A stretch of 64,000 nt of DNA, taken from positions 1-64,000 of the forward strand of contig JAPOXR010000050.1 of the NCBI GenBank assembly GCA_026706985.1, written 5' to 3'. Of this stretch, positions 9,420-18,156 are shown one piece after another; within the stretch, counting starts at the first letter, position 1; each line of letters opens with the position of its first letter. The notes below the pieces were generated by a model, which was given only the letters and a program-made list of their open reading frames with translations, was not told where the DNA came from and searched no databases. The DNA is from Paracoccaceae bacterium. Lineage in GTDB: Bacteria > Pseudomonadota > Alphaproteobacteria > Rhodobacterales > Rhodobacteraceae. The position numbers were made by a program, and so were the translations under genes.

Positions 9420-10406
9420 GTGAATTATACAGGTATCGGAAATCTGCAAATGTGGGGACGTTTGCCGCCACTCCTGTCCGCGCCTTTCGTGATTTCGGAT
9501 GGAGTCTTCATCAGCCCGAAATACCGGCATACACGATTGAATGCCGAGGAAGCGTTCAATCCGGATGGCAGCCTGGACGCGGTTTGCCGCAGGACGATAC
9601 GGATCCACGACGCCCGTTCGCTCACACCGGCACCAAGCATTGAACGCGAGGGCTTCCAATTGATCGAGGCACCGGTTGATCTGGATTTTGGAGATCCCGC
9701 CCAGGTGAACGGCATCTATCGCAAGCATTGCGAACATCTTGTGAAAACCGCTACCGGATGCCAATCCGCCGAAGCTGTGCAGCACGGTTTTCGCGCCGGA
9801 AGAGCTTTAGGTCCTGCCGGTCAGGGTCTCTACGGAGTGGGCGCTCACGCCGACCATTCTCCAATGATAGAGGACTTTGTAGATGTGCCGGAGGGGCAGC
9901 ACTTCGCCCTGTTCAACATCTGGCGTGGAACGAATCCCGATCGCAATATTGAATCGGGGCCGCTGGCGCTGTGCGACCGTTCCACGGTCTCAGCGGACGA
10001 TATCGTTTACGCCGATTGCCTGCGACGCTCTGAACCGCGCACCCGCGTGATCAATTGCCGCTTGATTCACGATGCCGGTCAGATCTGGTATTATTTTCCA
10101 CAAATGAAACCGGGCGAGGCGCTGATTTTCAAACAATACGATTCGCGTCTGGAACACGCTGCTTCGCGCACGGTCTTTCATACAGCATTCCAGGATCCGA
10201 CTACCCCGGAAGATGCGCCATTGCGGGAATCGGTCGAAGTCCGCGTTGTGGCGGTGTTGCCCGAGACCGACCCGGACCGCGAGGGCAGAAAAGCCAGGTT
10301 CCAGGCCGAAGTGCCGAGCAGACGGCTTGACGGCACGGTTTCGACCTGGTGCCAAGAACCGGAGGTTGACTGGTCATACAGCGGCAGTCGCAGTAGGTTG
10401 CCGTAA
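9420..10406 (+). CDS. CmcJ/NvfI-family oxidoreductase (putative Fe/2OG-type hydroxylase/methoxylation partner)
   Basis: Family-typical pattern VHDAR-like 'IHDARSLTPAPSIEREGFQL', 'GAHADHSP', 'FALFNIWRGTN...GPLALCDRSTVSADDIVYAD', 'YYFPQMKPGEALIFKQYDS', 'FHTAFQDP'. Start GTG 9420 or ATG 9450. Confidence 0.8.
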   Translation: MNYTGIGNLQMWGRLPPLLSAPFVISDGVFISPKYRHTRLNAEEAFNPDGSLDAVCRRTIRIHDARSLTPAPSIEREGFQLIEAPVDLDFGDPAQVNGIYRKHCEHLVKTATGCQSAEAVQHGFRAGRALGPAGQGLYGVGAHADHSPMIEDFVDVPEGQHFALFNIWRGTNPDRNIESGPLALCDRSTVSADDIVYADCLRRSEPRTRVINCRLIHDAGQIWYYFPQMKPGEALIFKQYDSRLEHAASRTVFHTAFQDPTTPEDAPLRESVEVRVVAVLPETDPDREGRKARFQAEVPSRRLDGTVSTWCQEPEVDWSYSGSRSRLP

Positions 10407-10603
10407 TTCCAGCGCATTGGTGTCTGCCCTATGGAATCGGTCTCTTTGGATTGCTTGTGGAGCCACCTGCAATTTGAGTCTGGCGTTTTTTCCGAACCTG
10501 ATGAAGGCCGGACTCTGCTTCGTGGCTCCGTTGAAGCCTGCGACACCGCATCTCACTGACCAGGCACGGTTTGCTTCAGGCAACTTTCACCACGGGCCCG
10601 GAT

Positions 10604-12094
10604 TTAATCCGCGGGTGCCTTGCAGTATTCGTCAATGAAGCGCTGGTGAGACGGAAGCCCTTCGACCAGGCTGCCGACCCGGTCACGGATACCGCCGAGG
10701 AAGTCGCCGAGATTCTGATCGCTCATCGAGTTGACACCGGGATGATACTGTTCGGGCACCAGCCCCTGACCGAGCATCACCTGCAGCCACGAGGTCTCGC
10801 CGAAAAGTTCTTCTGATGTCTTGAACACCCGCCCTCCCTGTCTGAACAGTTCGATGCGGTGCCTGAGAGAATCCGGAATCTCCATCATGCGGCATTGCCG
10901 CCAAAACGCTGAATCCGTCCGCTCAGTCACATGGTAGTGCAGGATGATGAAGTCCCGGATGTTTTCGGTCTCGATCTGCATCTGCTTGTTGAACTCAACG
11001 ATATCGGGATCACGGATGCCGTTGTTCGGAAACATCTGCGCCAGACGGGTGATGCTGCGCTGTATCAGGTGAATGCTGGTTGATTCCAAGGGCTCGATGA
11101 AACCGGACGCCAGCCCCACGGCCACGCAGTTCTTGTACCAGTGCCTGCGCCTCTGGCCGGCTCTGAAACGAATCACGCGGGGCTCTGTGAGCAGGCGCCC
11201 CCGAACACTGTCGAGCAGCCGGACCTTGGCCTCCTCGTCGGACCAGTGTCGGGTGCTGAATACGATGCCGTTCCCGACACGATGCTGCAAGGGTATGCGC
11301 CACTGCCAACCTGCCTCGCAGGCGATGGCACGCGTGTAGGGGCGCGGCGGTTCTGTCGGTTCGGTCTGGACTGCAATGGCGCTGTCGCAAGGCAGCCAGT
11401 GACTCCAGTCGTCGTAGCCGGCATGCAGAGTCCGTTCAATCAGCAGCCCGCGAAAACCTGTACAGTCAATGAACAGGTCTCCTTCGATCAGTTGCCCGGA
11501 ATGCAGGCGTAAGCCGGAAATAAAGCCGTTGCCTGGATTTTGCATCACCTGCTCGATTCGGCCTTCCCGCCGGACAACGTCGTGCCTTTCGGCCAACTCA
11601 CGCAAAAACCGCGCATAGAGGGAAGCATCAATGTGGAAGGCATAATCAAGCAGGCAGTTAAGCATCAGCCCGAACCGCCCACTCTGTGCCGCCGCCCACT
11701 CGTTGCAGTATTCTCCGAACTCGTATGCGATGCCCAGTTTCCTGCCTTTGAGCCAGAAGTGATGGAACTCGGCTAACCCCCTGCTTCGTCCGGAATGGCC
11801 AAAGACGTGGAAGTAGTTTCCCCCGAGTTTCCGCCAGTTCTCGAAACAGATGCCAAGCTTGAACGTGCCTTGAACAGCACGCATGAATTCCGGCTCTCTG
11901 ACCGACAGGACACGGTGCTGCCATTTCAGCGGGGGAATCGTCGCTTCCCCTACCCCCACCGTGCCGATCTCCTCTGACTCGATCAGAGTGATGTCAAAAG
12001 TCTTGCCGAACAGCTTTGCGAGTGTCGACGCGGTCATCCACCCGGCAGTGCCGCCGCCCGCGATGACAATTTTACGAATTCTCCCGTTGCTCAA
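10604..12094 (-). CDS. Flavin-dependent tryptophan halogenase
   Basis: GGGTAGWMTAS (FAD GxGxxG), GEATIPPLKW, TFKLGICFENW, and the WxWxIP halogenase motif 'WQWRIPLQHRVGNGIVFS'; C-terminal GLASGFIEPLESTSIHL. Confidence 0.95.
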   Translation of the reverse strand: MSNGRIRKIVIAGGGTAGWMTASTLAKLFGKTFDITLIESEEIGTVGVGEATIPPLKWQHRVLSVREPEFMRAVQGTFKLGICFENWRKLGGNYFHVFGHSGRSRGLAEFHHFWLKGRKLGIAYEFGEYCNEWAAAQSGRFGLMLNCLLDYAFHIDASLYARFLRELAERHDVVRREGRIEQVMQNPGNGFISGLRLHSGQLIEGDLFIDCTGFRGLLIERTLHAGYDDWSHWLPCDSAIAVQTEPTEPPRPYTRAIACEAGWQWRIPLQHRVGNGIVFSTRHWSDEEAKVRLLDSVRGRLLTEPRVIRFRAGQRRRHWYKNCVAVGLASGFIEPLESTSIHLIQRSITRLAQMFPNNGIRDPDIVEFNKQMQIETENIRDFIILHYHVTERTDSAFWRQCRMMEIPDSLRHRIELFRQGGRVFKTSEELFGETSWLQVMLGQGLVPEQYHPGVNSMSDQNLGDFLGGIRDRVGSLVEGLPSHQRFIDEYCKAPAD

Positions 12095-12567
12095 CGACTT
12101 CCTCCTTCTGGCTACCGGGCAGACAGGAGAGCGCCGAGTCCGGACGATCCAATCCCGCGAACGGCGCTATTGCGGCAGCCCACAATTAAGCCGTTCGGGC
12201 CGGGCAAAAGTGCAGACACCCAATCCGAATGTTCCGCACTCCTGGATTTTCCGGAAATGCCACTCTCAGGTTTCCTGCCTTGATTGCCTGTGGATGTGGA
12301 ATGCACATGAAGTTCTCTTAATCTGGAGTGCTGTCTTTCTCATCGAGAGGAAATGGCACGCTATGTGTGGCAGCAGTTACGCATCTACGTAATTCTTCAG
12401 GGATGACACTGCCAGTTTCAATTCATCTGGAAACAACTATCCCACAATCCGATCCATTGCTGCCCGGTGATGTCTGAAGTCTGCCGGATGATTCGGGGTG
12501 AGTAGTGTTCTTGATTTGGAAGGAACTTGACGACACGTCCGATGGCTGGTTGGCCTCAACTGGAAGA

Positions 12568-12583
12568 CACACCCCACGCATCT
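12568..12583 (+). repeat. Candidate attL-like direct repeat CACACCCCACGCATCT
   Basis: Identical 16-mer at 19309-19324, bracketing the R-M/recombinase block. Confidence 0.5.
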
Positions 12584-12802
12584 GCGATGCTCTCGACGAT
12601 GCTTCGAGAAAACGCGCACATAGCCGCAATATTCCTTATTTCACAAACAGTTAGCCTTGCAGCTCCCGTTGTCAGTTTCCCTTCCTCTCCTCTAATCCCC
12701 TGCACCGTCAGGACACGTTGCCGTCAGAGTGACTCGCGGCATCGTCCTATCAGACATCCTCATCTTCCGGTTGACCGGCGAATTCCGTGGCCATGGGCTC
12801 AG

Positions 12803-15493
12803 CTATTGCAACACCAGATACTGATGGCCCACCACGGTTCCCTTATCGCGAATACCATGGCTTTCGCAGTGGGCAACGCATTCTGTGTAAGTATCAGCCA
12901 CCCGGAACCACGTTTTAGCGATTCGAGCCAACTCTTTCGCCATATCGCACTTCTTGCTAGATCCTAGATGAAAAACAGCCACACCGTCAGATTTTAGCCT
13001 CTCTCGACACTGGCGCAGGATGGGATAGTACACCTCAAAGCTGCGCTTTTGCCGTTCGTCGACGAACGCTAGTGGCCGCTCCCGAAAGTCGTTCGCTTCC
13101 CAACCGCAAAACCACAGGCGCATCCAGTTCCCGAGATGGAACCGCGTGCTGTCGAAGAAAGGCGGAGAGGTCACTATCGCGTCCAGATTATCAACCGCGG
13201 CCGGCCACCATGCTGTAGCGTCTTGAAAAATTGAATAGCCAGGAACAAAGTCATCCGGTATCGGTGTTGCTAGACTACGCTTCACCTTGTCGCGAAGCCT
13301 TGGAATCAAGGCGCGGTATTCTGCATTACCGCTCGGTGCAAACGGCGTGATGGGATGCGACCGGCGACTAAGCGCATAGGGGCGATTGCCGTGAAGGATG
13401 TGCAGCAGACAAGCAAAGACCAAAGATTGTGATGCGTTTTCAGGTGGATTATCGAGGAAAAATCTACGCGCTAGCAGTACTTCTTCAAATGTCCTTTCGT
13501 GAAAATAGGAGGCCAGAACTCCATTGAACCGAATCAACTCAGCAGACTTGCGCTCGTCCGCCTGTAACCCTTGTGTTTTCAGATAATCTTCCAGCCTCCC
13601 GACGGTTCTTTCACATACAGTAGCGATGCACTGCCCGATCTTTCCGTCCGTGATGTGAACTGCGGGCGGCGATATGTCGAAACCCCAGCATTCGACACCA
13701 TGGAGCGCGGCCTCAAACGGGATCGTGCCAACGCCCGAGAACGGGTCTAGCAATCGGCCACCGGGCGTCGTGAAAGTCCTGACCAGATGCGCAGCCAGTG
13801 ACGGCTTCATTTTACCTTGGTAGGAGCAGAGCGAATGGCGCGGATGTCCCCAGTTGCGCTTTGCATACTCTCCCTGCTGATGCGGCAAGAACTTCTTGAA
13901 TTCTGACCACGCTACTGACCAGCTATTCGATTGATTCCTGATACCGTGGGTGCGCGTGCGCTTCCCCGGCTTCGGAGCGAATACAAGCAATTTCTGTGTC
14001 AGCTTTGCTTGACTCCGCGAGTACCGCTGACGCAGCGTTATCTCATTGGTGAGATCAAACCCGGCTGCGTCCAGCGACTGCGCAATGAATTGGTCCGTCG
14101 GAACATGCACGCCGGCGTACGCGGAATCGCCAATATCGATGACGATCGTTCCACCCTTCCGAGTATGCACGGCCAACGCATGGAGAATCATGTGCATCTC
14201 TGAAGCGAAGCACGAAACCATGCGAGGTATTCGCATATCGTAGGCATGCGCTTCGAGGGCCTCTACGACCGGTGCGGCAGCGGGTGGCATTTCGCCGACA
14301 GGCTTGCCCACGGTTACATCGTTAATCCCCACTGTCATGGAGCCAAAGCGGAATCTGGATAAGTCTTCCCGTTCCTTCAGGCAACGCAGGAACCACAGTT
14401 CGACCTTCGTATTCCTGAAATAGTTGGTACCATTGAGATAAGGTGGGCTTGTGATCACTGTATCGACGGAAAGCGCGGGAATACGGTCCAAGTTTTTCGC
14501 GTTCTCCAGTAGAAGCACCGGCGTATGGTCGATCAGCGAAAGGTCTTCAATGTCGCGGGCCATCACAGTGAGTGCCGCGCGAATTTCCGTCCGCAACTCG
14601 ATGCGATCGCCAACCAGTTCCTGCTCGGTCTTGAACCTCAGATCACCCCGTCGAATCAGGCGAGATGCTGGGATCAGAGCGCGAAGGACCGCGATGGTCA
14701 AGAAGCGCGCTGACAGCGGAGCGGTACATCCAATGTCGTCAATCAACGTCCGGCAACGCAGTACATCGGCGAACACCTCTTTATCAAAAAATGTGCTATC
14801 GCCAAACACTGCATTGTAGGTCTGCTTCAACCGAAAGTCCTGCTGAGTGGCGTCGATCCGCTCGTTCAGAGTCTCGCCGAGCCCTGCAAGCTCGTCCGCC
14901 AGCTCAGTGCGACTGCGGTCACGCAATCGCAGGGCGATGACCTTCGATGCTGTGAGGAACTGGAGAAGCGGGTTGATCTCGGCGTAATAGGCTCTTTTGC
15001 CGAGACGGCACGCGGTGAGCGCCGTTGTGCCTGTTCCGCCGAAAGGATCGAACACGCTTCTCGCGTTCGGGCAATACCTGCCGATGACCGACTCGACGAA
15101 TGCAGGGGAATATCCCTCCAGCCAAGGATACCACCCATGCAGCGGCTCGTGACGGCCACCGCAGAAGGTTGCCTGAATTGGGTCGAAGGCGATGGGGTTG
15201 GGAGCCTCAAATCCCGGCAGCCACGCGGCGGCCGATTGTCCGTTGGTCTCAAGATGACCACGGAGAATCGAGAGGCAGAATGCGTTGAGAGTCTTGTCCT
15301 CGGCCTGAGCATGCTCCTGGAGGGTTACGAAGCTCTCGTAACCGAGAGCATTTCGGAGCGAGTCGCTGGAAAGATGGCGTACCGCGTTGAAAACGTTCTC
15401 GTCTCTCTTGCCGAAGGCGAGAGTCAAACTGGATCGCCCCGACGCCGATTTCGGACAGTCCCTGAAGTAGACGTTCTTGTACGACTGCGCCAT
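12803..15493 (-). CDS. Fused double DNA methyltransferase (two N4C/N6A-type MTase domains)
   Basis: Two sets of motifs in one ORF: DPFGGTGTTALTA + VITSPPYLNG, and DPFSGVGTIPFEAAL + IVTSPPFFDS. ORF called to 15529 from TTG; likely ATG (MAQSYKNV) at 15493. Confidence 0.9.
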   Translation of the reverse strand: MAQSYKNVYFRDCPKSASGRSSLTLAFGKRDENVFNAVRHLSSDSLRNALGYESFVTLQEHAQAEDKTLNAFCLSILRGHLETNGQSAAAWLPGFEAPNPIAFDPIQATFCGGRHEPLHGWYPWLEGYSPAFVESVIGRYCPNARSVFDPFGGTGTTALTACRLGKRAYYAEINPLLQFLTASKVIALRLRDRSRTELADELAGLGETLNERIDATQQDFRLKQTYNAVFGDSTFFDKEVFADVLRCRTLIDDIGCTAPLSARFLTIAVLRALIPASRLIRRGDLRFKTEQELVGDRIELRTEIRAALTVMARDIEDLSLIDHTPVLLLENAKNLDRIPALSVDTVITSPPYLNGTNYFRNTKVELWFLRCLKEREDLSRFRFGSMTVGINDVTVGKPVGEMPPAAAPVVEALEAHAYDMRIPRMVSCFASEMHMILHALAVHTRKGGTIVIDIGDSAYAGVHVPTDQFIAQSLDAAGFDLTNEITLRQRYSRSQAKLTQKLLVFAPKPGKRTRTHGIRNQSNSWSVAWSEFKKFLPHQQGEYAKRNWGHPRHSLCSYQGKMKPSLAAHLVRTFTTPGGRLLDPFSGVGTIPFEAALHGVECWGFDISPPAVHITDGKIGQCIATVCERTVGRLEDYLKTQGLQADERKSAELIRFNGVLASYFHERTFEEVLLARRFFLDNPPENASQSLVFACLLHILHGNRPYALSRRSHPITPFAPSGNAEYRALIPRLRDKVKRSLATPIPDDFVPGYSIFQDATAWWPAAVDNLDAIVTSPPFFDSTRFHLGNWMRLWFCGWEANDFRERPLAFVDERQKRSFEVYYPILRQCRERLKSDGVAVFHLGSSKKCDMAKELARIAKTWFRVADTYTECVAHCESHGIRDKGTVVGHQYLVLQ

Positions 15494-15519
15494 GGCCCCT
15501 CGATCTGAATCACTCTGTC

Positions 15520-15556
15520 GTGATACCAACTACCATACTATGGTAGTTGGTATCAC
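15520..15556. promoter_or_regulatory. 18-bp perfect inverted repeat with 1-nt centre between endonuclease and methyltransferase genes
   Basis: GTGATACCAACTACCATA-C-TATGGTAGTTGGTATCAC read directly. Confidence 0.85.
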
Positions 15557-15628
15557 GAGTCAATAGGCCCTCAAGGAAATCGGCGCTAGAGAGGTCGGCG
15601 GGGCAGGGAGGCGTGGGCAAGTCCCGCA

Positions 15629-16885
15629 CTATGCGACTCTGTCGGCAACCCGTAGCCATTCGGCGCGGGCAATCACGTAGCTAGCCGACCTACGTTCCTC
15701 GACTTGGAGCGCTGCCACGGGATTCTGGATCATGCGCAGGCGCGGCGAGACGCTGTCCATGTGCTCGACGAGCGCTAGGACGTAACTGTCACCGTGTTCC
15801 TGCGCTGCCCGGTATTCCGTCGGCGTCAGACTTACCGCGCCCAGCGCGGCAACACTACTCTTCACCTCAACCACCATCGCTCGATCTTGCCGCCGTGCCC
15901 AGAGATCAAAACCGTACCCGCGACGATTGGTGTAGAAGGCGACCTCCCAACCCTGGGAACGGAGTACCTTCGCGACGAAGCTTTCCGCATCCGCACCATC
16001 ATTGCTCACGCGCGTCGCGGGCGGCGAAAGCAATTCCTCGACCTCTGGAGGCTCCGGTATCCGAAGTTGCGGCGGGGGTGCGGGTGCCACGGGAGCAGCG
16101 GCGGGCACAGCTTGTGCCCCGACCCAATCGGCGGTCAGCAGGAGCCGCGTTCCTTCGCGTACCATGCTGGTGCCGAGCGAGAACAAAGAGAATGTGTGCA
16201 ACCCGACATCGCGCCAGTTCGAATACGCCTTGTCCCCTGGTATCCGGTCGCGGACCTCGGAATGAAGCGTATCTTGTTCCTCAGGCGTAAGCGCGCGATA
16301 AGCCGTAATCGCGGCGGCTGCCTTGGACGCTTCGCCTCTGCGTCGTATACGAGAGACGAAGAAGTCGAACTCGTTCCGGTCGATGTATCCCTCGCAGCGC
16401 TTCAGAACCTGTTTCGTTACCTTATATGCTCGGAGGTCGAAGTCCCCATATTGTCCGACTCGGTTGCGTGGTGTCCAAGGCTCGACCGCGAACCGGATGG
16501 CGGACAGGGATTGTTCAAGCACTGCCGCCGGATCATCTGTATAAGCAAGGTCTCGTCCCCGATCTGTAAGGACGGTCTGGTGCCATCTCGTGCCGTTCAC
16601 GCGTTGCAAGAGCTGCAACGGCTTGTCCATGACCAGCAAGTGATGACGCCGCAGTTGTACGCCCGGGTCGTCAACTTCCGTTCCGATGATCCTCGCGAGT
16701 CTCTGATAGTCGTGGTCAGTGAGCTGAATGCTGCCTCCGCCGCCCCGGTTCTCCAAATATTCGGCGATGGCCTTCAGCCAAGAAACCGCGACATGGACGC
16801 GAGTGATAACGAACCAGCCACGGTCGCCCCGGTCTCCCTCATCAAGGCGGTCCACGAGTGTGCGGCGGACCCCTTCCAGACTCAT
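15629..16885 (-). CDS. Putative restriction endonuclease with C-terminal Mrr/DUF3883-like PD-(D/E)XK domain
   Basis: C-terminal 'AESFVAKVLRSQGWEVAFYTNRRGYGFDLWARRQDRAMVVEVKSS' fits a D-x(n)-ExK nuclease core; adjacent to the MTase. Confidence 0.75.
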   Translation of the reverse strand: MSLEGVRRTLVDRLDEGDRGDRGWFVITRVHVAVSWLKAIAEYLENRGGGGSIQLTDHDYQRLARIIGTEVDDPGVQLRRHHLLVMDKPLQLLQRVNGTRWHQTVLTDRGRDLAYTDDPAAVLEQSLSAIRFAVEPWTPRNRVGQYGDFDLRAYKVTKQVLKRCEGYIDRNEFDFFVSRIRRRGEASKAAAAITAYRALTPEEQDTLHSEVRDRIPGDKAYSNWRDVGLHTFSLFSLGTSMVREGTRLLLTADWVGAQAVPAAAPVAPAPPPQLRIPEPPEVEELLSPPATRVSNDGADAESFVAKVLRSQGWEVAFYTNRRGYGFDLWARRQDRAMVVEVKSSVAALGAVSLTPTEYRAAQEHGDSYVLALVEHMDSVSPRLRMIQNPVAALQVEERRSASYVIARAEWLRVADRVA

Positions 16886-16998
16886 GCGAAGTACCCGGTT
16901 GGGAATTCCGTGGGTCCAGAAGACCCGAGACGTCGGCTACGCCTCCGGTTCAGGGCAGGATCCAAGATAGACGCGAGCGTTTGCACGGGTTTGACCTA

Positions 16999-18156
16999 TC
17001 ACGAATTCACGGTTGTCGAGCTGGCTACGTAGCGTAGCTTCCTCTGAATCGCCACCGCCACCCGCTCAGTAGCTTGGCTCAGGGTCGCATCGTCAAGATG
17101 AACGTAGCGGTTCGTCGTGGACGCTCGCCTATGCCCGAGCAGGCGTCCCGCGACATGCAGGCTCTCGCCGTTCATGACCGCGTGCGAGGCGTGCGCATGG
17201 CGCAGGTCATGTAGCCGCGCATCCGCCACGATCCCTGCCGCGTCGCGCGCTCTGGTCCAGAACGCCCAAAGGTCATTCGTACTCAACGGCCCGTTTCCCT
17301 TGCCGTCCGGAAATACCCACTCCCCGGACGCTGTTTCGGCGAGGCCGTTCAGCAGCTCCCGCGCGGCCCCGCCGAGCAGAACGTGCCTGGGTCCGGTCTT
17401 CGCGTCAATCAGGGCGAGCCGGTCGGGCTTGACCTCACACCATCGCAGGCGGCGTATCTCGCCCGGCCTGCACCCCGTCAGCAGGAGCAGGCGCACCGCC
17501 GCGACGCAGACCGGGCTTTCCGTCTCCCGCTGAAGCAGGACCGCGCCGAGCAGCCGCCCGCGCGGCGGACGGCGATAGCGGACGATGCCGGTGCACGGGT
17601 TCCCGGCGGCTTCGGGCCGATGGCCCCACGCGATGGCGCAGTCGAACATGGTGCGCAGTATGTCATGACTCCGATTCGCGCCGCCCGGCTTCCTGCGTCC
17701 GTATTCGTGGAAGAAGCGGGCAATATCGGCTCGCACCACCGAGCCGACACGAAGATGGCCGAGAGCGGGCAGGATGGCGCTGTTGAGATAGCTCAGGGTC
17801 GCCTTGACCGTGGATGGCTTCCACGACGGCGAGCGCCGTTCGACGTATTCCGCTGCGAACTTCGTCAGCGTCGGGCCGGAAGCGGGAAGGGGCACGGGAC
17901 TCCCGCCTCCCTTCTCGCGCGCGAGGAAGGCGAGCGCGGCGGCGCGGGCCTGGTCGGCCTTCACCGCGTCCGGCTTGCCGAGCGTGACGCGGCGCGGCGT
18001 GCCGTCGCGGCGGAACCGGAACACCCAGGACCGCGCGCCGTTCGACTGGACGCGCAGCATGAAGCCTTGCAGGGCGGTATCGTGGATGGCGTATTCGCGC
18101 TCACGCGGACGGGCCGCGAGCGCGAGCGCATCGGTCAGGCGGGCGCGTTCGGTCAT
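16999..18156 (-). CDS. Tyrosine recombinase/integrase (Int2)
   Basis: TGCRPGEIRRLRW, LHDLRHAHAS, LLGHRRASTTNRYVHLD. Start MTERARLTDAL at 18156, in ATGA overlap with the upstream recombinase stop. Confidence 0.9.
   Translation of the reverse strand: MTERARLTDALALAARPREREYAIHDTALQGFMLRVQSNGARSWVFRFRRDGTPRRVTLGKPDAVKADQARAAALAFLAREKGGGSPVPLPASGPTLTKFAAEYVERRSPSWKPSTVKATLSYLNSAILPALGHLRVGSVVRADIARFFHEYGRRKPGGANRSHDILRTMFDCAIAWGHRPEAAGNPCTGIVRYRRPPRGRLLGAVLLQRETESPVCVAAVRLLLLTGCRPGEIRRLRWCEVKPDRLALIDAKTGPRHVLLGGAARELLNGLAETASGEWVFPDGKGNGPLSTNDLWAFWTRARDAAGIVADARLHDLRHAHASHAVMNGESLHVAGRLLGHRRASTTNRYVHLDDATLSQATERVAVAIQRKLRYVASSTTVNS

Noticed and set aside
15794-17032. 412-aa plus-strand ORF
   Set aside because: Antisense to the REase gene; the minus frame contains the nuclease motifs.
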